41,141 bases of DNA from an uncultured Bacilli bacterium (lineage in GTDB: Bacteria; Bacillota_I; Bacilli_A; RF39; UBA660). This document shows positions 24,890 through 32,562 of this stretch, one piece after another; the stretch's first letter is position 1, and every line of letters starts with the position of its first letter. Made by a program: the position numbers and the translations under genes. The notes under the pieces are model-generated. The model made no database searches. It was not told the DNA's origin and saw nothing but the letters and a program-made list of their open reading frames with translations. The DNA lies in contig CAKOLL010000009.1 in assembly GCA_934096295.1 (NCBI GenBank), positions 1 to 41,141 on the forward strand. The letters are read 5' to 3'.

Positions 24890-24918
24890 TTGACGAACAA
24901 TCGTTTAGTTAGTATAAT
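24890..24918 (+). promoter_or_regulatory. uvrB: uvrB promoter with LexA-type SOS box
   Basis: TTGACG (24890-24895), 17-base spacer and TATAAT (24913-24918). Within the spacer, CGAAC-AATC-GTTTAG (24894-24908) matches the Gram-positive LexA/DinR box CGAACN4GTTCG with mismatches only in the right half. A repressor there would block the promoter until DNA damage. Confidence 0.75.
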
Positions 24919-24972
24919 ATACATGTTGTTGGAAAACATTATATAATGAACACTATAATAAGGAGGAAAAAC

Positions 24973-26916
24973 ATGTTTGAATTAATAAGTAAATATAAAC
25001 CAAGCGGAGATCAACCACAAGCTATAAAAGAATTAGTGGATGGTATAAACGAAGGAAAAAAAGAACAAGTTTTATTGGGGGCAACAGGAACAGGTAAAAC
25101 CTTCACTATTGCAAATGTTATTAAAGAAACTAACAAACCTACCCTAGTTTTAGCTCACAACAAAACTTTAGCTGGGCAACTTTATGCTGAATTAAAAGAA
25201 TTTTTTCCAAACAATCACGTTGAATACTTTGTATCATACTATGATTATTATCAACCGGAAGCTTATGTTCCAAGTAGTGACACCTATATTGAAAAAGATT
25301 CTAGCATCAATGATGAGATTGATGAACTACGTCATGCTGCCACTAGTGCTTTAATCAATTATAAAGATGTCATTGTTGTAGCATCAGTTTCTTGTATTTA
25401 TGGTATCGGCGAAAAAGAAGAATATGAAAAAAACATGTTAATCTTAACCATCGGAGACAAAATAAGTAGAAATAAAATATTAAATAGATTAATAGATATG
25501 ACATATGAAAGAAATGATTTAGATTTTCATCGTGGAACATTCCGCGTTCGTGGAAATAATATTGACATTATACCAGTAAACGAAAAAGTAAGTGGTATAA
25601 GAATTATTCTAGAAGACGATATAGTTTCAGAAATATGTGTATTTGATCCATTAACGGGTGTTGTGACTCAAAACAAAAAATCTGTAACAATATCACCGGC
25701 ATCACATTTTGTAACAAGTAAAGAAAAATTAGAAGAAGCCTGTAACAGAATTGAAAAAGAACTAAAAGAACGTTTACAAGAATTAAAAGATGAAAACAAA
25801 CTAATCGAAGAACAAAGACTTCGTGAAAGAACTAATTATGACCTTGAAATGCTTCGTGAAACAGGATTTTGTAATGGCGTTGAAAACTACTCAAGGCACC
25901 TAGCTCTAAGAGATGCCGGAGAAACGCCTTCATGTTTAATTGATTTCTTTCCGAAAGATTTTTTACTCGTAGTTGATGAATCCCATGTAACACTACCCCA
26001 AGTTCGAGGTATGTATAACGGAGACAGAATGCGTAAACAAACACTCGTAGATTATGGCTTTAGACTTCCAAGCGCCTTAGATAACAGACCACTTAGATTT
26101 GAAGAATTTGAAGCAAAAATCAACCAAGCAATTTATGTATCAGCAACACCCGGAGACTATGAACTTGAAAAAACAAATAATAAATATGTTGAACAAATCA
26201 TTAGACCAACCGGTTTACTTGATCCAATCATTGAAGTTCGTAAAACTGAAGGCCAAATTGATGACATCATCAGTGAAATAAATGAAAGAATAAAAAGAAA
26301 CGAACGAGTTCTAATTACCACCTTAACTATAAGAATGAGTGAAGAACTAACTAATTATTTAAAAGAAATGAACATCAAAGTTGCTTATTTACATAGTGAA
26401 ATTAAAACCTTAGAAAGATTAAAAATAATTCATGATCTTCGAAGTGGCATCTATGACTGTATCGTAGGTATTAACCTTCTTCGTGAAGGATTAGACATTC
26501 CTGAAGTTAGTTTAATATGTATATTAGATGCTGACAAACAAGGTTTCTTAAGAAGTAACAGAAGTTTAATTCAAACTATCGGACGTGCTGCTAGAAATGA
26601 ATTTGGTAAAGTTATTATGTATGCTGATACATATAGCGATGCCATGAATGAAGCTATTAAAGAAACTAAAAGAAGACGAGAAATTCAAGAAGAATATAAT
26701 AAAGTTCATGGAATTACTCCGAAAACTATTATTAAAGACATAAAAGAAGTTGTCACAAATGAAGTAACAGAGAAAAAGAAGAAAATTAGTAAGAAAGAAA
26801 GAGTTGAAATGCTTGAAACTCTTGAAAAAGAAATGCGTGAAGCAGCTGCAGCTATGGACTTTGAAAAAGCAATGGAACTCAGAGATATTTACTTTGAATT
26901 AAAAGGTATAAAATAA
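24973..26916 (+). CDS. uvrB: Excinuclease ABC subunit B
   Basis: A 647-residue UvrB, the damage-verifying helicase of nucleotide excision repair, acting with UvrA and UvrC. Walker A GATGTGKT is at residues 36-43; the beta-hairpin (YYDYYQPEAYVPS, near 95) that inserts into DNA follows; DESH is the DEAD-box-like motif, QTIGRAARN is helicase motif VI, and the C-terminal UVR domain (EKAMELRDIYFELK) binds UvrC. The ATG at 24973 follows AAGGAGG and the product starts MFELISKYKPSGDQ as in the family; an in-frame upstream ATG at 24946 is rejected. uvrA does not follow, so the gene is monocistronic. Confidence 0.97.
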   Translation: MFELISKYKPSGDQPQAIKELVDGINEGKKEQVLLGATGTGKTFTIANVIKETNKPTLVLAHNKTLAGQLYAELKEFFPNNHVEYFVSYYDYYQPEAYVPSSDTYIEKDSSINDEIDELRHAATSALINYKDVIVVASVSCIYGIGEKEEYEKNMLILTIGDKISRNKILNRLIDMTYERNDLDFHRGTFRVRGNNIDIIPVNEKVSGIRIILEDDIVSEICVFDPLTGVVTQNKKSVTISPASHFVTSKEKLEEACNRIEKELKERLQELKDENKLIEEQRLRERTNYDLEMLRETGFCNGVENYSRHLALRDAGETPSCLIDFFPKDFLLVVDESHVTLPQVRGMYNGDRMRKQTLVDYGFRLPSALDNRPLRFEEFEAKINQAIYVSATPGDYELEKTNNKYVEQIIRPTGLLDPIIEVRKTEGQIDDIISEINERIKRNERVLITTLTIRMSEELTNYLKEMNIKVAYLHSEIKTLERLKIIHDLRSGIYDCIVGINLLREGLDIPEVSLICILDADKQGFLRSNRSLIQTIGRAARNEFGKVIMYADTYSDAMNEAIKETKRRREIQEEYNKVHGITPKTIIKDIKEVVTNEVTEKKKKISKKERVEMLETLEKEMREAAAAMDFEKAMELRDIYFELKGIK

Positions 26917-26919
26917 GTT

Positions 26920-26958
26920 TTAACTGAATAAAGAAGAAATTTTTTATTCAGTTTTTTT
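26920..26958 (+). terminator. Terminator after uvrB
   Basis: AACTGAATAAA (26922-26932) pairs with TTTATTCAGTT (26943-26953), followed by TTTTT. Confidence 0.85.
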
Positions 26959-26987
26959 AAAAAAAATGAAAACATTTTCTGCTTTCA
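26958..26987 (-). terminator. Terminator of the lipid-carrier operon
   Basis: Minus-strand TGAAAGC (26981-26987) pairs with GTTTTCA (26967-26973) with one G-T pair, followed by eight T. It closes the operon that runs from 31071 to 26999. Confidence 0.7.
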
Positions 26988-26998
26988 CTTAATTAGAA

Positions 26999-27565
26999 TT
27001 AATCAATACGAATATTATGTTTTTTCATATACATTTCTGGTTTTCCCATATTCAATTCTTTTGATACATTTAATTTTAAACTATCAATAAAACTTTGAAT
27101 TTCTTTTTTAATCAATTTAACATCAACATCATCGTTGGTGCAATACTCTACTTCCATAAATATTCCTAAATCTTTAACATTTTCTATTACTATTTCATAA
27201 TTGTTATAAATATATGATTCCTTATTATTATCTATTTCAATAAATTTCACTAACCCCAACTTATTAAATATTTCTTTTATCATTTCAATTGATTCTATTT
27301 TAGTTTCATATTCATTTGAATATAACCATTTGCCATCTTCAAAGACATCATCTTTATATGTTATAAAATATTCATCATTTTTACTTCTCAATCTCAAACA
27401 ATGACTAAGTTGATTATATTTGTCAGGCTTTAATAAATCACTTTTAGAATCATAATAATATTCATCTATTGTCTTTTGTAATCCATTATATTTAAAATTT
27501 TTAAACTTATCTTTTATGCTTAAAACATCATCATACACTTCTACTAAAACTTCTATTTCTTTCAT
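26999..27565 (-). CDS. CYTH-domain (CyaB/ThTPase-like) protein
   Basis: A 188-residue CYTH-family protein, a triphosphate-tunnel fold found in class IV adenylate cyclases and triphosphatases. The N-terminal EIEVLVEV corresponds to the family ExExK motif but has Leu instead of Lys. Other expected blocks are present: CLRLRSKND, YFITYKDDV, a glutamate-rich EYETKI strand and FMEVEYC. The end (NMGKPEMYMKK) resembles the CyaB-like subgroup. The ATG follows AAGGAGAT. It is the last gene of the minus-strand operon, 15 bases after the kinase gene. The enzymatic activity is uncertain. Confidence 0.82.
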   Translation of the reverse strand: MKEIEVLVEVYDDVLSIKDKFKNFKYNGLQKTIDEYYYDSKSDLLKPDKYNQLSHCLRLRSKNDEYFITYKDDVFEDGKWLYSNEYETKIESIEMIKEIFNKLGLVKFIEIDNNKESYIYNNYEIVIENVKDLGIFMEVEYCTNDDVDVKLIKKEIQSFIDSLKLNVSKELNMGKPEMYMKKHNIRID

Positions 27566-27580
27566 TTTATCTCCTTAATT

Positions 27581-27943
27581 TTAAAATAGAGCTATTAATT
27601 TAGGTATAAATATAATACAACCAACTACGGCGGCAAAAAACGCATTAACTAAAACAGCGCCCGCAGCAATATCTTTAGCATATTTGGCATGAACCCTAAT
27701 CTCCGGAGATAATAAATTTACTACCTCTTCAATAGATGTATTAAATAATTCTGCCCCAATAACTAAAGCAAATAAGACTATACACACTACCCATTCCCAA
27801 ACCGCAAGTTTAAGAATAAATCCTAGAATTACAACGAGTATCATAGCTAAGGTATGAACTTTTAAATTCCTTTCAGCCTTACAAGCCTTTTTTATGCCTT
27901 CAATTGCATATTTAAAACTACTTATTAAACTATCACTTTTCAT
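27581..27943 (-). CDS. dgkA: Undecaprenol/diacylglycerol kinase (DgkA family)
   Basis: A 120-residue membrane kinase with three spans (about 33-50, 52-72 and 96-118). The signature GAELFNTSIEEVVNL contains the catalytic Glu and the N-T-x-x-E pattern of the prokaryotic DgkA family, and an amphipathic N-terminal helix (AIEGIKKACKAERNLKVH) precedes span 1. In Gram-positive bacteria these enzymes phosphorylate undecaprenol to the carrier lipid undecaprenyl phosphate. It overlaps the upstream PAP2 gene by 11 bases. Its position among a PAP2 phosphatase and a DUF368 flippase supports the undecaprenol role rather than diacylglycerol. Confidence 0.93.
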   Translation of the reverse strand: MKSDSLISSFKYAIEGIKKACKAERNLKVHTLAMILVVILGFILKLAVWEWVVCIVLFALVIGAELFNTSIEEVVNLLSPEIRVHAKYAKDIAAGAVLVNAFFAAVVGCIIFIPKLIALF

Positions 27944-28544
27944 TTTTACCTACCTTTTTATTATAAATATTTATATAAATTATTAAATATGCAAGTCCAA
28001 GTAAGAAACCACCTGCTACATCAGTAAAATAATGAACTCCAACATAAATTCTACTAAAACCAATAGATAATATTAATAATGATAATAATGTAATTAATAA
28101 CCATTTTAAATATTTATTAGAAACATTTTTATAAACTAAATAAATTATTATTCCATAAAACGCCATACTTACCATAGAATGTCCAGATGGAAAACTATAT
28201 CCACTTTCTTCAACTAATCTTAAGATGTTTGGCCTTGGTCTTCTAACAATATGTTTAATTGCTTGATTTAATACAGTTACTCCAACTAAATCAAATGTTA
28301 CAAACCATCTAATTTTTTTACAAAACATAAAGATTAACACTCCAGCAAGTACTGTAAAAGCAACTCCACCGAATTCAGTAATTACTTTAAGTATTGGAGT
28401 TAATCCATCATTCATTATATTACTTGCTATAAAACTATAAACTTTTGTATCAATTGCTAAACTATCATAGCTTAACACACCATAACAAATTACACTAAAT
28501 AAAATTAAACATAAAACAACAACAAAAATACTAAACTTCTTCAT
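27933..28544 (-). CDS. PAP2-family membrane phosphatase
   Basis: A 203-residue PAP2 (PgpB-like) phosphatase with six spans. The three active-site motifs are intact: KHIVRRPRPN, YSFPSGHSM and SRIYVGVHYFTDV. These enzymes dephosphorylate undecaprenyl diphosphate or phosphatidylglycerol phosphate at the outer membrane face. The start follows AAGGG and lies two bases from the upstream gene's stop; the end overlaps the DgkA gene. With its neighbours it most likely regenerates undecaprenyl phosphate; a phosphatidic or phosphatidylglycerol phosphate substrate is possible. Confidence 0.94.
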   Translation of the reverse strand: MKKFSIFVVVLCLILFSVICYGVLSYDSLAIDTKVYSFIASNIMNDGLTPILKVITEFGGVAFTVLAGVLIFMFCKKIRWFVTFDLVGVTVLNQAIKHIVRRPRPNILRLVEESGYSFPSGHSMVSMAFYGIIIYLVYKNVSNKYLKWLLITLLSLLILSIGFSRIYVGVHYFTDVAGGFLLGLAYLIIYINIYNKKVGKNEK

Positions 28545-28546
28545 AA

Positions 28547-29440
28547 CTACCCTTCAATATGTTTCTTTTCTAAAATAATTTTAATTCTATCTAAACCAAT
28601 TATAACTAATCCCCCAATTAAGAAATAAACAATGCTAAATGTATCAAAACTCAATGCATCCTTAGGTACCTCTAATGTTGTTGGTCCCATTACAATTGCA
28701 TATAAAGATCCAATCATTAACCCAATTATTAAATAAACTGTGGCACTCCTATATTTATCTAGAGCTATTTTAATTAATTTTATTATTAAAGCAATACCAA
28801 GTAAAACCCCAATACCAAAGACAAACAATGCTGGAAAATATGTAAAATTCATATGTAAAAATTCTTTTATCCCATTAATTATTGGCATATATAAACCGAA
28901 TATCAAAAGAAGAGTTGACCCTGAAATTCCCGGTAATACCATTGCACATATCGCTACCATCCCTGCTAATAATATATACATAGCTAAACCAAAATTTAAA
29001 TTAGCAATATTAACACTATCTCCCCCACTTAATGGATTAAAATACGTAATTAATGATACAATCAAAATTCCAATTAAAGCAAAAACAATATTTTTATATT
29101 TACCTTTAATATTATCTTTTTCTTCTTTCATTATTAAAGGTATCGAAAATACAATAAATCCTAAAAATAACGAACTAACACTATATATTTTTGATTCAAA
29201 TAAACTAGTTAAAACTAAAGTTGCCAAACTCATACCAATAATCCAACCAGTTCCCAATTTAAATAAGAACCATAAAGCACTTTTCTTCTTTTTAAAATCT
29301 CCATAAAAAACATCATTTAAAGCATTTATAAATTTATCATAAAAGCCAAGAATAAAAGCAATTGTTCCACCACTAACTCCGGGTACACTATCAGCTAACG
29401 CCATACAAAATCCCCAAAATGCATTAATCAAATATTTCAT
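28547..29440 (-). CDS. DUF368 polyprenyl-phosphate flippase (PopT-like)
   Basis: A 297-residue protein with about eight to ten membrane spans. The N-terminal GFCMALADSVPGVSGGTIAF and the internal repeat MVALCAMVLPGISGSTLLL-like segment (about residues 165-185) are the paired PGVSGG/PGISGS motifs of DUF368. Members of this family were shown to move undecaprenyl phosphate back to the cytoplasmic face. ATG (29440) is chosen over the one at 29452 because GGTGAT lies between them at the right distance. It sits in an operon with PAP2 and DgkA enzymes, which fits carrier-lipid recycling. Confidence 0.92.
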   Translation of the reverse strand: MKYLINAFWGFCMALADSVPGVSGGTIAFILGFYDKFINALNDVFYGDFKKKKSALWFLFKLGTGWIIGMSLATLVLTSLFESKIYSVSSLFLGFIVFSIPLIMKEEKDNIKGKYKNIVFALIGILIVSLITYFNPLSGGDSVNIANLNFGLAMYILLAGMVAICAMVLPGISGSTLLLIFGLYMPIINGIKEFLHMNFTYFPALFVFGIGVLLGIALIIKLIKIALDKYRSATVYLIIGLMIGSLYAIVMGPTTLEVPKDALSFDTFSIVYFLIGGLVIIGLDRIKIILEKKHIEG

Positions 29441-29491
29441 TTTTATCACCATTTAAATTATACCAAATAACATTATTATATACAATTATTT

Positions 29492-30154
29492 TTAATCATT
29501 CGTAACATTACCGTCGCCAAAAACTGGAATAGTATCACCTAAATATGTAGGATCTGGCATAAAAATTGTCTTTACAAAATCTTTATCTCTAGCAAGAATT
29601 TCTCTAAGTTCAAATTTTACACTACCACTATAATTTCTCAAAGTAGCAGAAACTCCAACAGCATCTAATTCTAACTTTTTAGCTATGTACAAACTTCTAT
29701 ATAAATGAAATTGTTGTGTTACAATAATTATTTTGTTTGCTAAAAATATTTTTTTAGCTCTATAAACGCTATCATATGTCGAAAAACCAGCATGATCCAT
29801 AAAAATATTATTACTTTCTACTCCTTTATCAAGTAGATAATTTTTCATAACATTTACCTCATCATAATACTTTTTCCCATGATCTCCACTTACAATTATT
29901 TTTTTTGAATAACCATCTTCATAAAGTTTATAAGCTGTATCAAGTCTATCCTTTAAAACAGGACTAGGCTTTCCATTTCTTAAGCCAGCCCCTAAAACCA
30001 AAATAGCATCATATCCTTTATCTAAATTACTTTCATCAACTATATCCTCTTTTACACTACATTTTACATACACATTTATTCCTAAAATTATAATGATTCC
30101 CATTACCCCTAAAAAACTTATTATAATTATTATTTTTTTCAATACTTTATTCAT
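29492..30154 (-). CDS. DUF218 (SanA/YdcF-like) membrane-anchored protein
   Basis: A 220-residue protein with one N-terminal span (about 8-28) and an extracytoplasmic DUF218 domain: DAILVLGAGLRNGKPS, RLDTAYKLYEDG, KIIVSGDHG, EVNVMKNYLLDKG and IIIVTQQFHLYRS. SanA of enteric bacteria belongs here and affects envelope integrity; the reaction is not established. No clear ribosome site precedes the ATG, which starts two bases after the stop of the Rpn-like gene, so translation is probably coupled. It lies 51 bases ahead of the DUF368 gene. Confidence 0.9.
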   Translation of the reverse strand: MNKVLKKIIIIISFLGVMGIIIILGINVYVKCSVKEDIVDESNLDKGYDAILVLGAGLRNGKPSPVLKDRLDTAYKLYEDGYSKKIIVSGDHGKKYYDEVNVMKNYLLDKGVESNNIFMDHAGFSTYDSVYRAKKIFLANKIIIVTQQFHLYRSLYIAKKLELDAVGVSATLRNYSGSVKFELREILARDKDFVKTIFMPDPTYLGDTIPVFGDGNVTND

Positions 30155-30156
30155 AT

Positions 30157-31071
30157 TTATTTTAACTTTTCTATCTCTTCCTTTGTAAGCCCCGTTACAT
30201 CCACTATTCCATCTATGGGATAATTTGCTTTTAATAAATTTTTTGTCATTTCACGTTGAGCTTCTATTTTACCAGACCTAAGACCTTCAGCTAATCCCTT
30301 TTCAAGTCCTTCCTCTAATCCTTCTCTTCTGGCAATATTTCTTACGGTATTTTTAATGTACTTTTCTTCTTCCTCCGGAGTAATATCATATATGAATACA
30401 TCTTCTTTATTTAATCTTTTCAACTTATCAACACTCTCCTTAACACTAGAGTTATTTACTTCACTACAATACTTTTCAAAATCTTCCTTATTCTTTATTC
30501 CCAGCATTGTTAAAAGTGGTTTTTCTCTAGCACTTTTCATGTCTTTATCATACCAAAGTTTAGCAAACTTTTCAACATTGATTTCATAATATTTGAATCG
30601 ATTATCTAATTCTTTTTTATAGTTCTTATCATAAAATGTATAACATGTTATTAATGGATCACTCAGGCTTACTTTATAGTTTAATGAGATATGAATAAAC
30701 TCTGAAACAGTATCATATGCTTCACTCACTAATGTCTTTTGACTACAGAATGAAAAATAAAAATTCATATTTCTTACCTTTGTAATCCCACTATATGATG
30801 AATTAAGATCTAGATTTATTTTTCTTCCTTCAGCTTCTACGAGCAAATCAAGTCTTTTACTCCGTTCATTTTTTTGTCTTACATTTAATTCAACGGGAAT
30901 AAATTTAATTATTCTATCAATTTTGATATCTAAACATTCACTCAAAAGTTCACAAAGTAAGTGTGTTCTATCTTCATTAAATCCCACGAATATTGCTTTA
31001 AACATCTTATCATAATTAAATCCATAAAAGACTTCTTTTGTTTTATTTTTTTCTATTAATTTATTTGGCAT
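30157..31071 (-). CDS. Rpn/PD-(D/E)XK nuclease family protein
   Basis: A 304-residue member of the PD-(D/E)XK transposase-like (Rpn) family. The core reads RLDLLVEAEGRKINLDLNSSY: Asp, then D-x-N where the family has E-x-Q/K, so nuclease activity is doubtful. The C-terminal helix contains tandem GLEEGLEKGLAEGLRSGK, a low-complexity repeat characteristic of the family. The ATG follows AAAGGAGG. It appears to be the first gene of the minus-strand operon, two bases before DUF218, an odd position for a mobile-element gene. Only distantly similar to the copy at 11105-11989 but with a similar upstream element. Confidence 0.85.
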   Translation of the reverse strand: MPNKLIEKNKTKEVFYGFNYDKMFKAIFVGFNEDRTHLLCELLSECLDIKIDRIIKFIPVELNVRQKNERSKRLDLLVEAEGRKINLDLNSSYSGITKVRNMNFYFSFCSQKTLVSEAYDTVSEFIHISLNYKVSLSDPLITCYTFYDKNYKKELDNRFKYYEINVEKFAKLWYDKDMKSAREKPLLTMLGIKNKEDFEKYCSEVNNSSVKESVDKLKRLNKEDVFIYDITPEEEEKYIKNTVRNIARREGLEEGLEKGLAEGLRSGKIEAQREMTKNLLKANYPIDGIVDVTGLTKEEIEKLK

Positions 31072-31122
31072 AAAAATCCTCCTTTGATAAGTTTATATCT
31101 TAAGGCGCAAATACCAAAAAAA

Positions 31123-31153
31123 GCAAGAAAAATCGTCCGCCAAAACTCGACAT
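31123..31153 (-). promoter_or_regulatory. Element shared by the two Rpn-like genes (copy 2)
   Basis: Minus-strand TGTCGA, TTGGCGGA, ATTTTTCTTG, about 75 bases upstream of the start codon; compare 12023-12056. The surrounding region (31100-31190) is GC-richer than most intergenic DNA here. Confidence 0.4.
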
Positions 31154-31229
31154 AAATCGGGATATTCATGCTATTTTGTCCCATTTTAAAAGAAATAATT
31201 TAACAACAAAAAACTTACACTTTTAAAAA

Positions 31230-31259
31230 TTTGTATACAAAACATACAAAATATATTAT
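31230..31259 (+). promoter_or_regulatory. Promoter with palindrome of the GT4 gene
   Basis: TTGTAT (31231-31236), 17-base spacer, TATTAT (31254-31259). The -35 box lies in the perfect palindrome TTTGTATACAAA (31230-31241), a possible operator. Confidence 0.5.
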
Positions 31260-31288
31260 ACTTATTATATAGAAAAACGAGGTTAAAA

Positions 31289-32470
31289 ATGAAAATAGGA
31301 ATTTTTACAGATGCATATGAGCCACACATCTCTGGGGTAACAACTAGTATTAAAATGTTAAAAACAGCATTAGAAAAAATGCATCATGAAGTATATATAG
31401 TAACAGCAAACTTAGACAATAACAAATTTATTTATGATGAAAAAAACAAAATAATTTACTTACCAGGTATTAAAACAGGTATTTATGAAACTAAGCTAAC
31501 CGGTATATATTCTAAAAAGGCTATGAGAATAATAAAAACTTGGAATTTAGATATTATTCATTCCCAAACCGAATTCGGAGTTGGTTATTTTTCCCGAATA
31601 GTAGCAAAAAAACTTAATATACCTGTAGTGCATACATATCATACTTTATATGAAGATTATGTTCATTATGTTACTCATGGACATTTTAATAACTTTGCTA
31701 AAAAACTAGCTATCAAAGTAACAAAATATTATTGTGAAAAAAAATGCGACGAATTAATTGTTCCTACAGATAAAATAAAAGATTTATTTATAAACAAATA
31801 TGATATAAAAAAGGCAATTAATGTTATACCAACTGGAATAGACATTGATAAATTCAAATTAACTCCCACAATGAAAAAAGAAATTATTAAAATCAAGAAA
31901 AAATATGATATCAAAGAAACCAATTTTATAATAGGGTCCGTAGGTAGAATAGCCCCAGAAAAGAGTTTTGATAAATTACTTTATAATATAAAGGATATAA
32001 TAAAATATAATGATAATATAAAAGTTATGCTCGTTGGTGGTGGTCCGGATTTAGACAATTTAAAAGAATTAACAAAAAAACTTAATCTAGAAAAAGTAGT
32101 AATTTTTACTGATAAAGTTGATTATAATCTAGTTCCAACATATTTCAATACGTTTGATGTAATTACATCATTTTCTAAAACGGAAACTCAAGGACTAACT
32201 ATAATCGAAGGACTAGCAGCAACAAAACCAACAATATGTATTAATGATGATTCCTTTAAATCTATGATTGAACCAAACTACAATGGATATTTATTTGATA
32301 ACGATAATGAATTTAAAGAATATATACTTAAACTAATGACAAATCAAAACCTTTATAAAACGATGTCAACCAATGCTAGAAATAGTACATATAAATATTC
32401 AAAAGAAGTATTTGCATCAGACATATTAAAAGTTTATCACAAAGCTATAGAAAAGCACAAAAATTCATGA
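31289..32470 (+). CDS. Diacylglycerol glucosyltransferase-like GT4
   Basis: A 393-residue GT-B glycosyltransferase of family 4. The N-terminus (MKIGIFTDAYEPHISGVTTS) and the HTYHTLYEDYVHY segment near residue 115 are typical of the Gram-positive/Mollicutes 1,2-diacylglycerol 3-glucosyltransferase group. The donor-binding half shows GSVGRIAPEKSFD, MLVGGGPDL and the E-x7-E motif in TETQGLTIIEG. It should make monoglucosyldiacylglycerol, a membrane glycolipid and anchor for lipoteichoic acid, matching the LtaS-like gene at 13091. GAGGTT precedes the ATG; own promoter and terminator. Confidence 0.92.
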   Translation: MKIGIFTDAYEPHISGVTTSIKMLKTALEKMHHEVYIVTANLDNNKFIYDEKNKIIYLPGIKTGIYETKLTGIYSKKAMRIIKTWNLDIIHSQTEFGVGYFSRIVAKKLNIPVVHTYHTLYEDYVHYVTHGHFNNFAKKLAIKVTKYYCEKKCDELIVPTDKIKDLFINKYDIKKAINVIPTGIDIDKFKLTPTMKKEIIKIKKKYDIKETNFIIGSVGRIAPEKSFDKLLYNIKDIIKYNDNIKVMLVGGGPDLDNLKELTKKLNLEKVVIFTDKVDYNLVPTYFNTFDVITSFSKTETQGLTIIEGLAATKPTICINDDSFKSMIEPNYNGYLFDNDNEFKEYILKLMTNQNLYKTMSTNARNSTYKYSKEVFASDILKVYHKAIEKHKNS

Positions 32471-32496
32471 GAACAAACTCATGAATTTTATTTTTG
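32459..32496 (+). terminator. Terminator after GT4
   Basis: AAAATTCATGAG (32460-32471) pairs perfectly with CTCATGAATTTT (32478-32489), followed by ATTTTTG. Confidence 0.88.
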
Positions 32497-32562
32497 TTAG
32501 ATTTCATCAACGCTTAATTTGATTAGTTAATCAATATTCACTAATTGGCAAATATTATAATT

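Noticed and set aside
28740..29306. 188-codon plus-strand frame opposite the DUF368 gene
   Set aside because: Antisense shadow of a clear membrane-protein gene; composition follows from the complementary hydrophobic codons.
32519..32534. Palindrome TTGATTA-GT-TAATCAA downstream of gene C as a terminator
   Set aside because: No T-run follows on either strand; it may be chance in AT-rich DNA.
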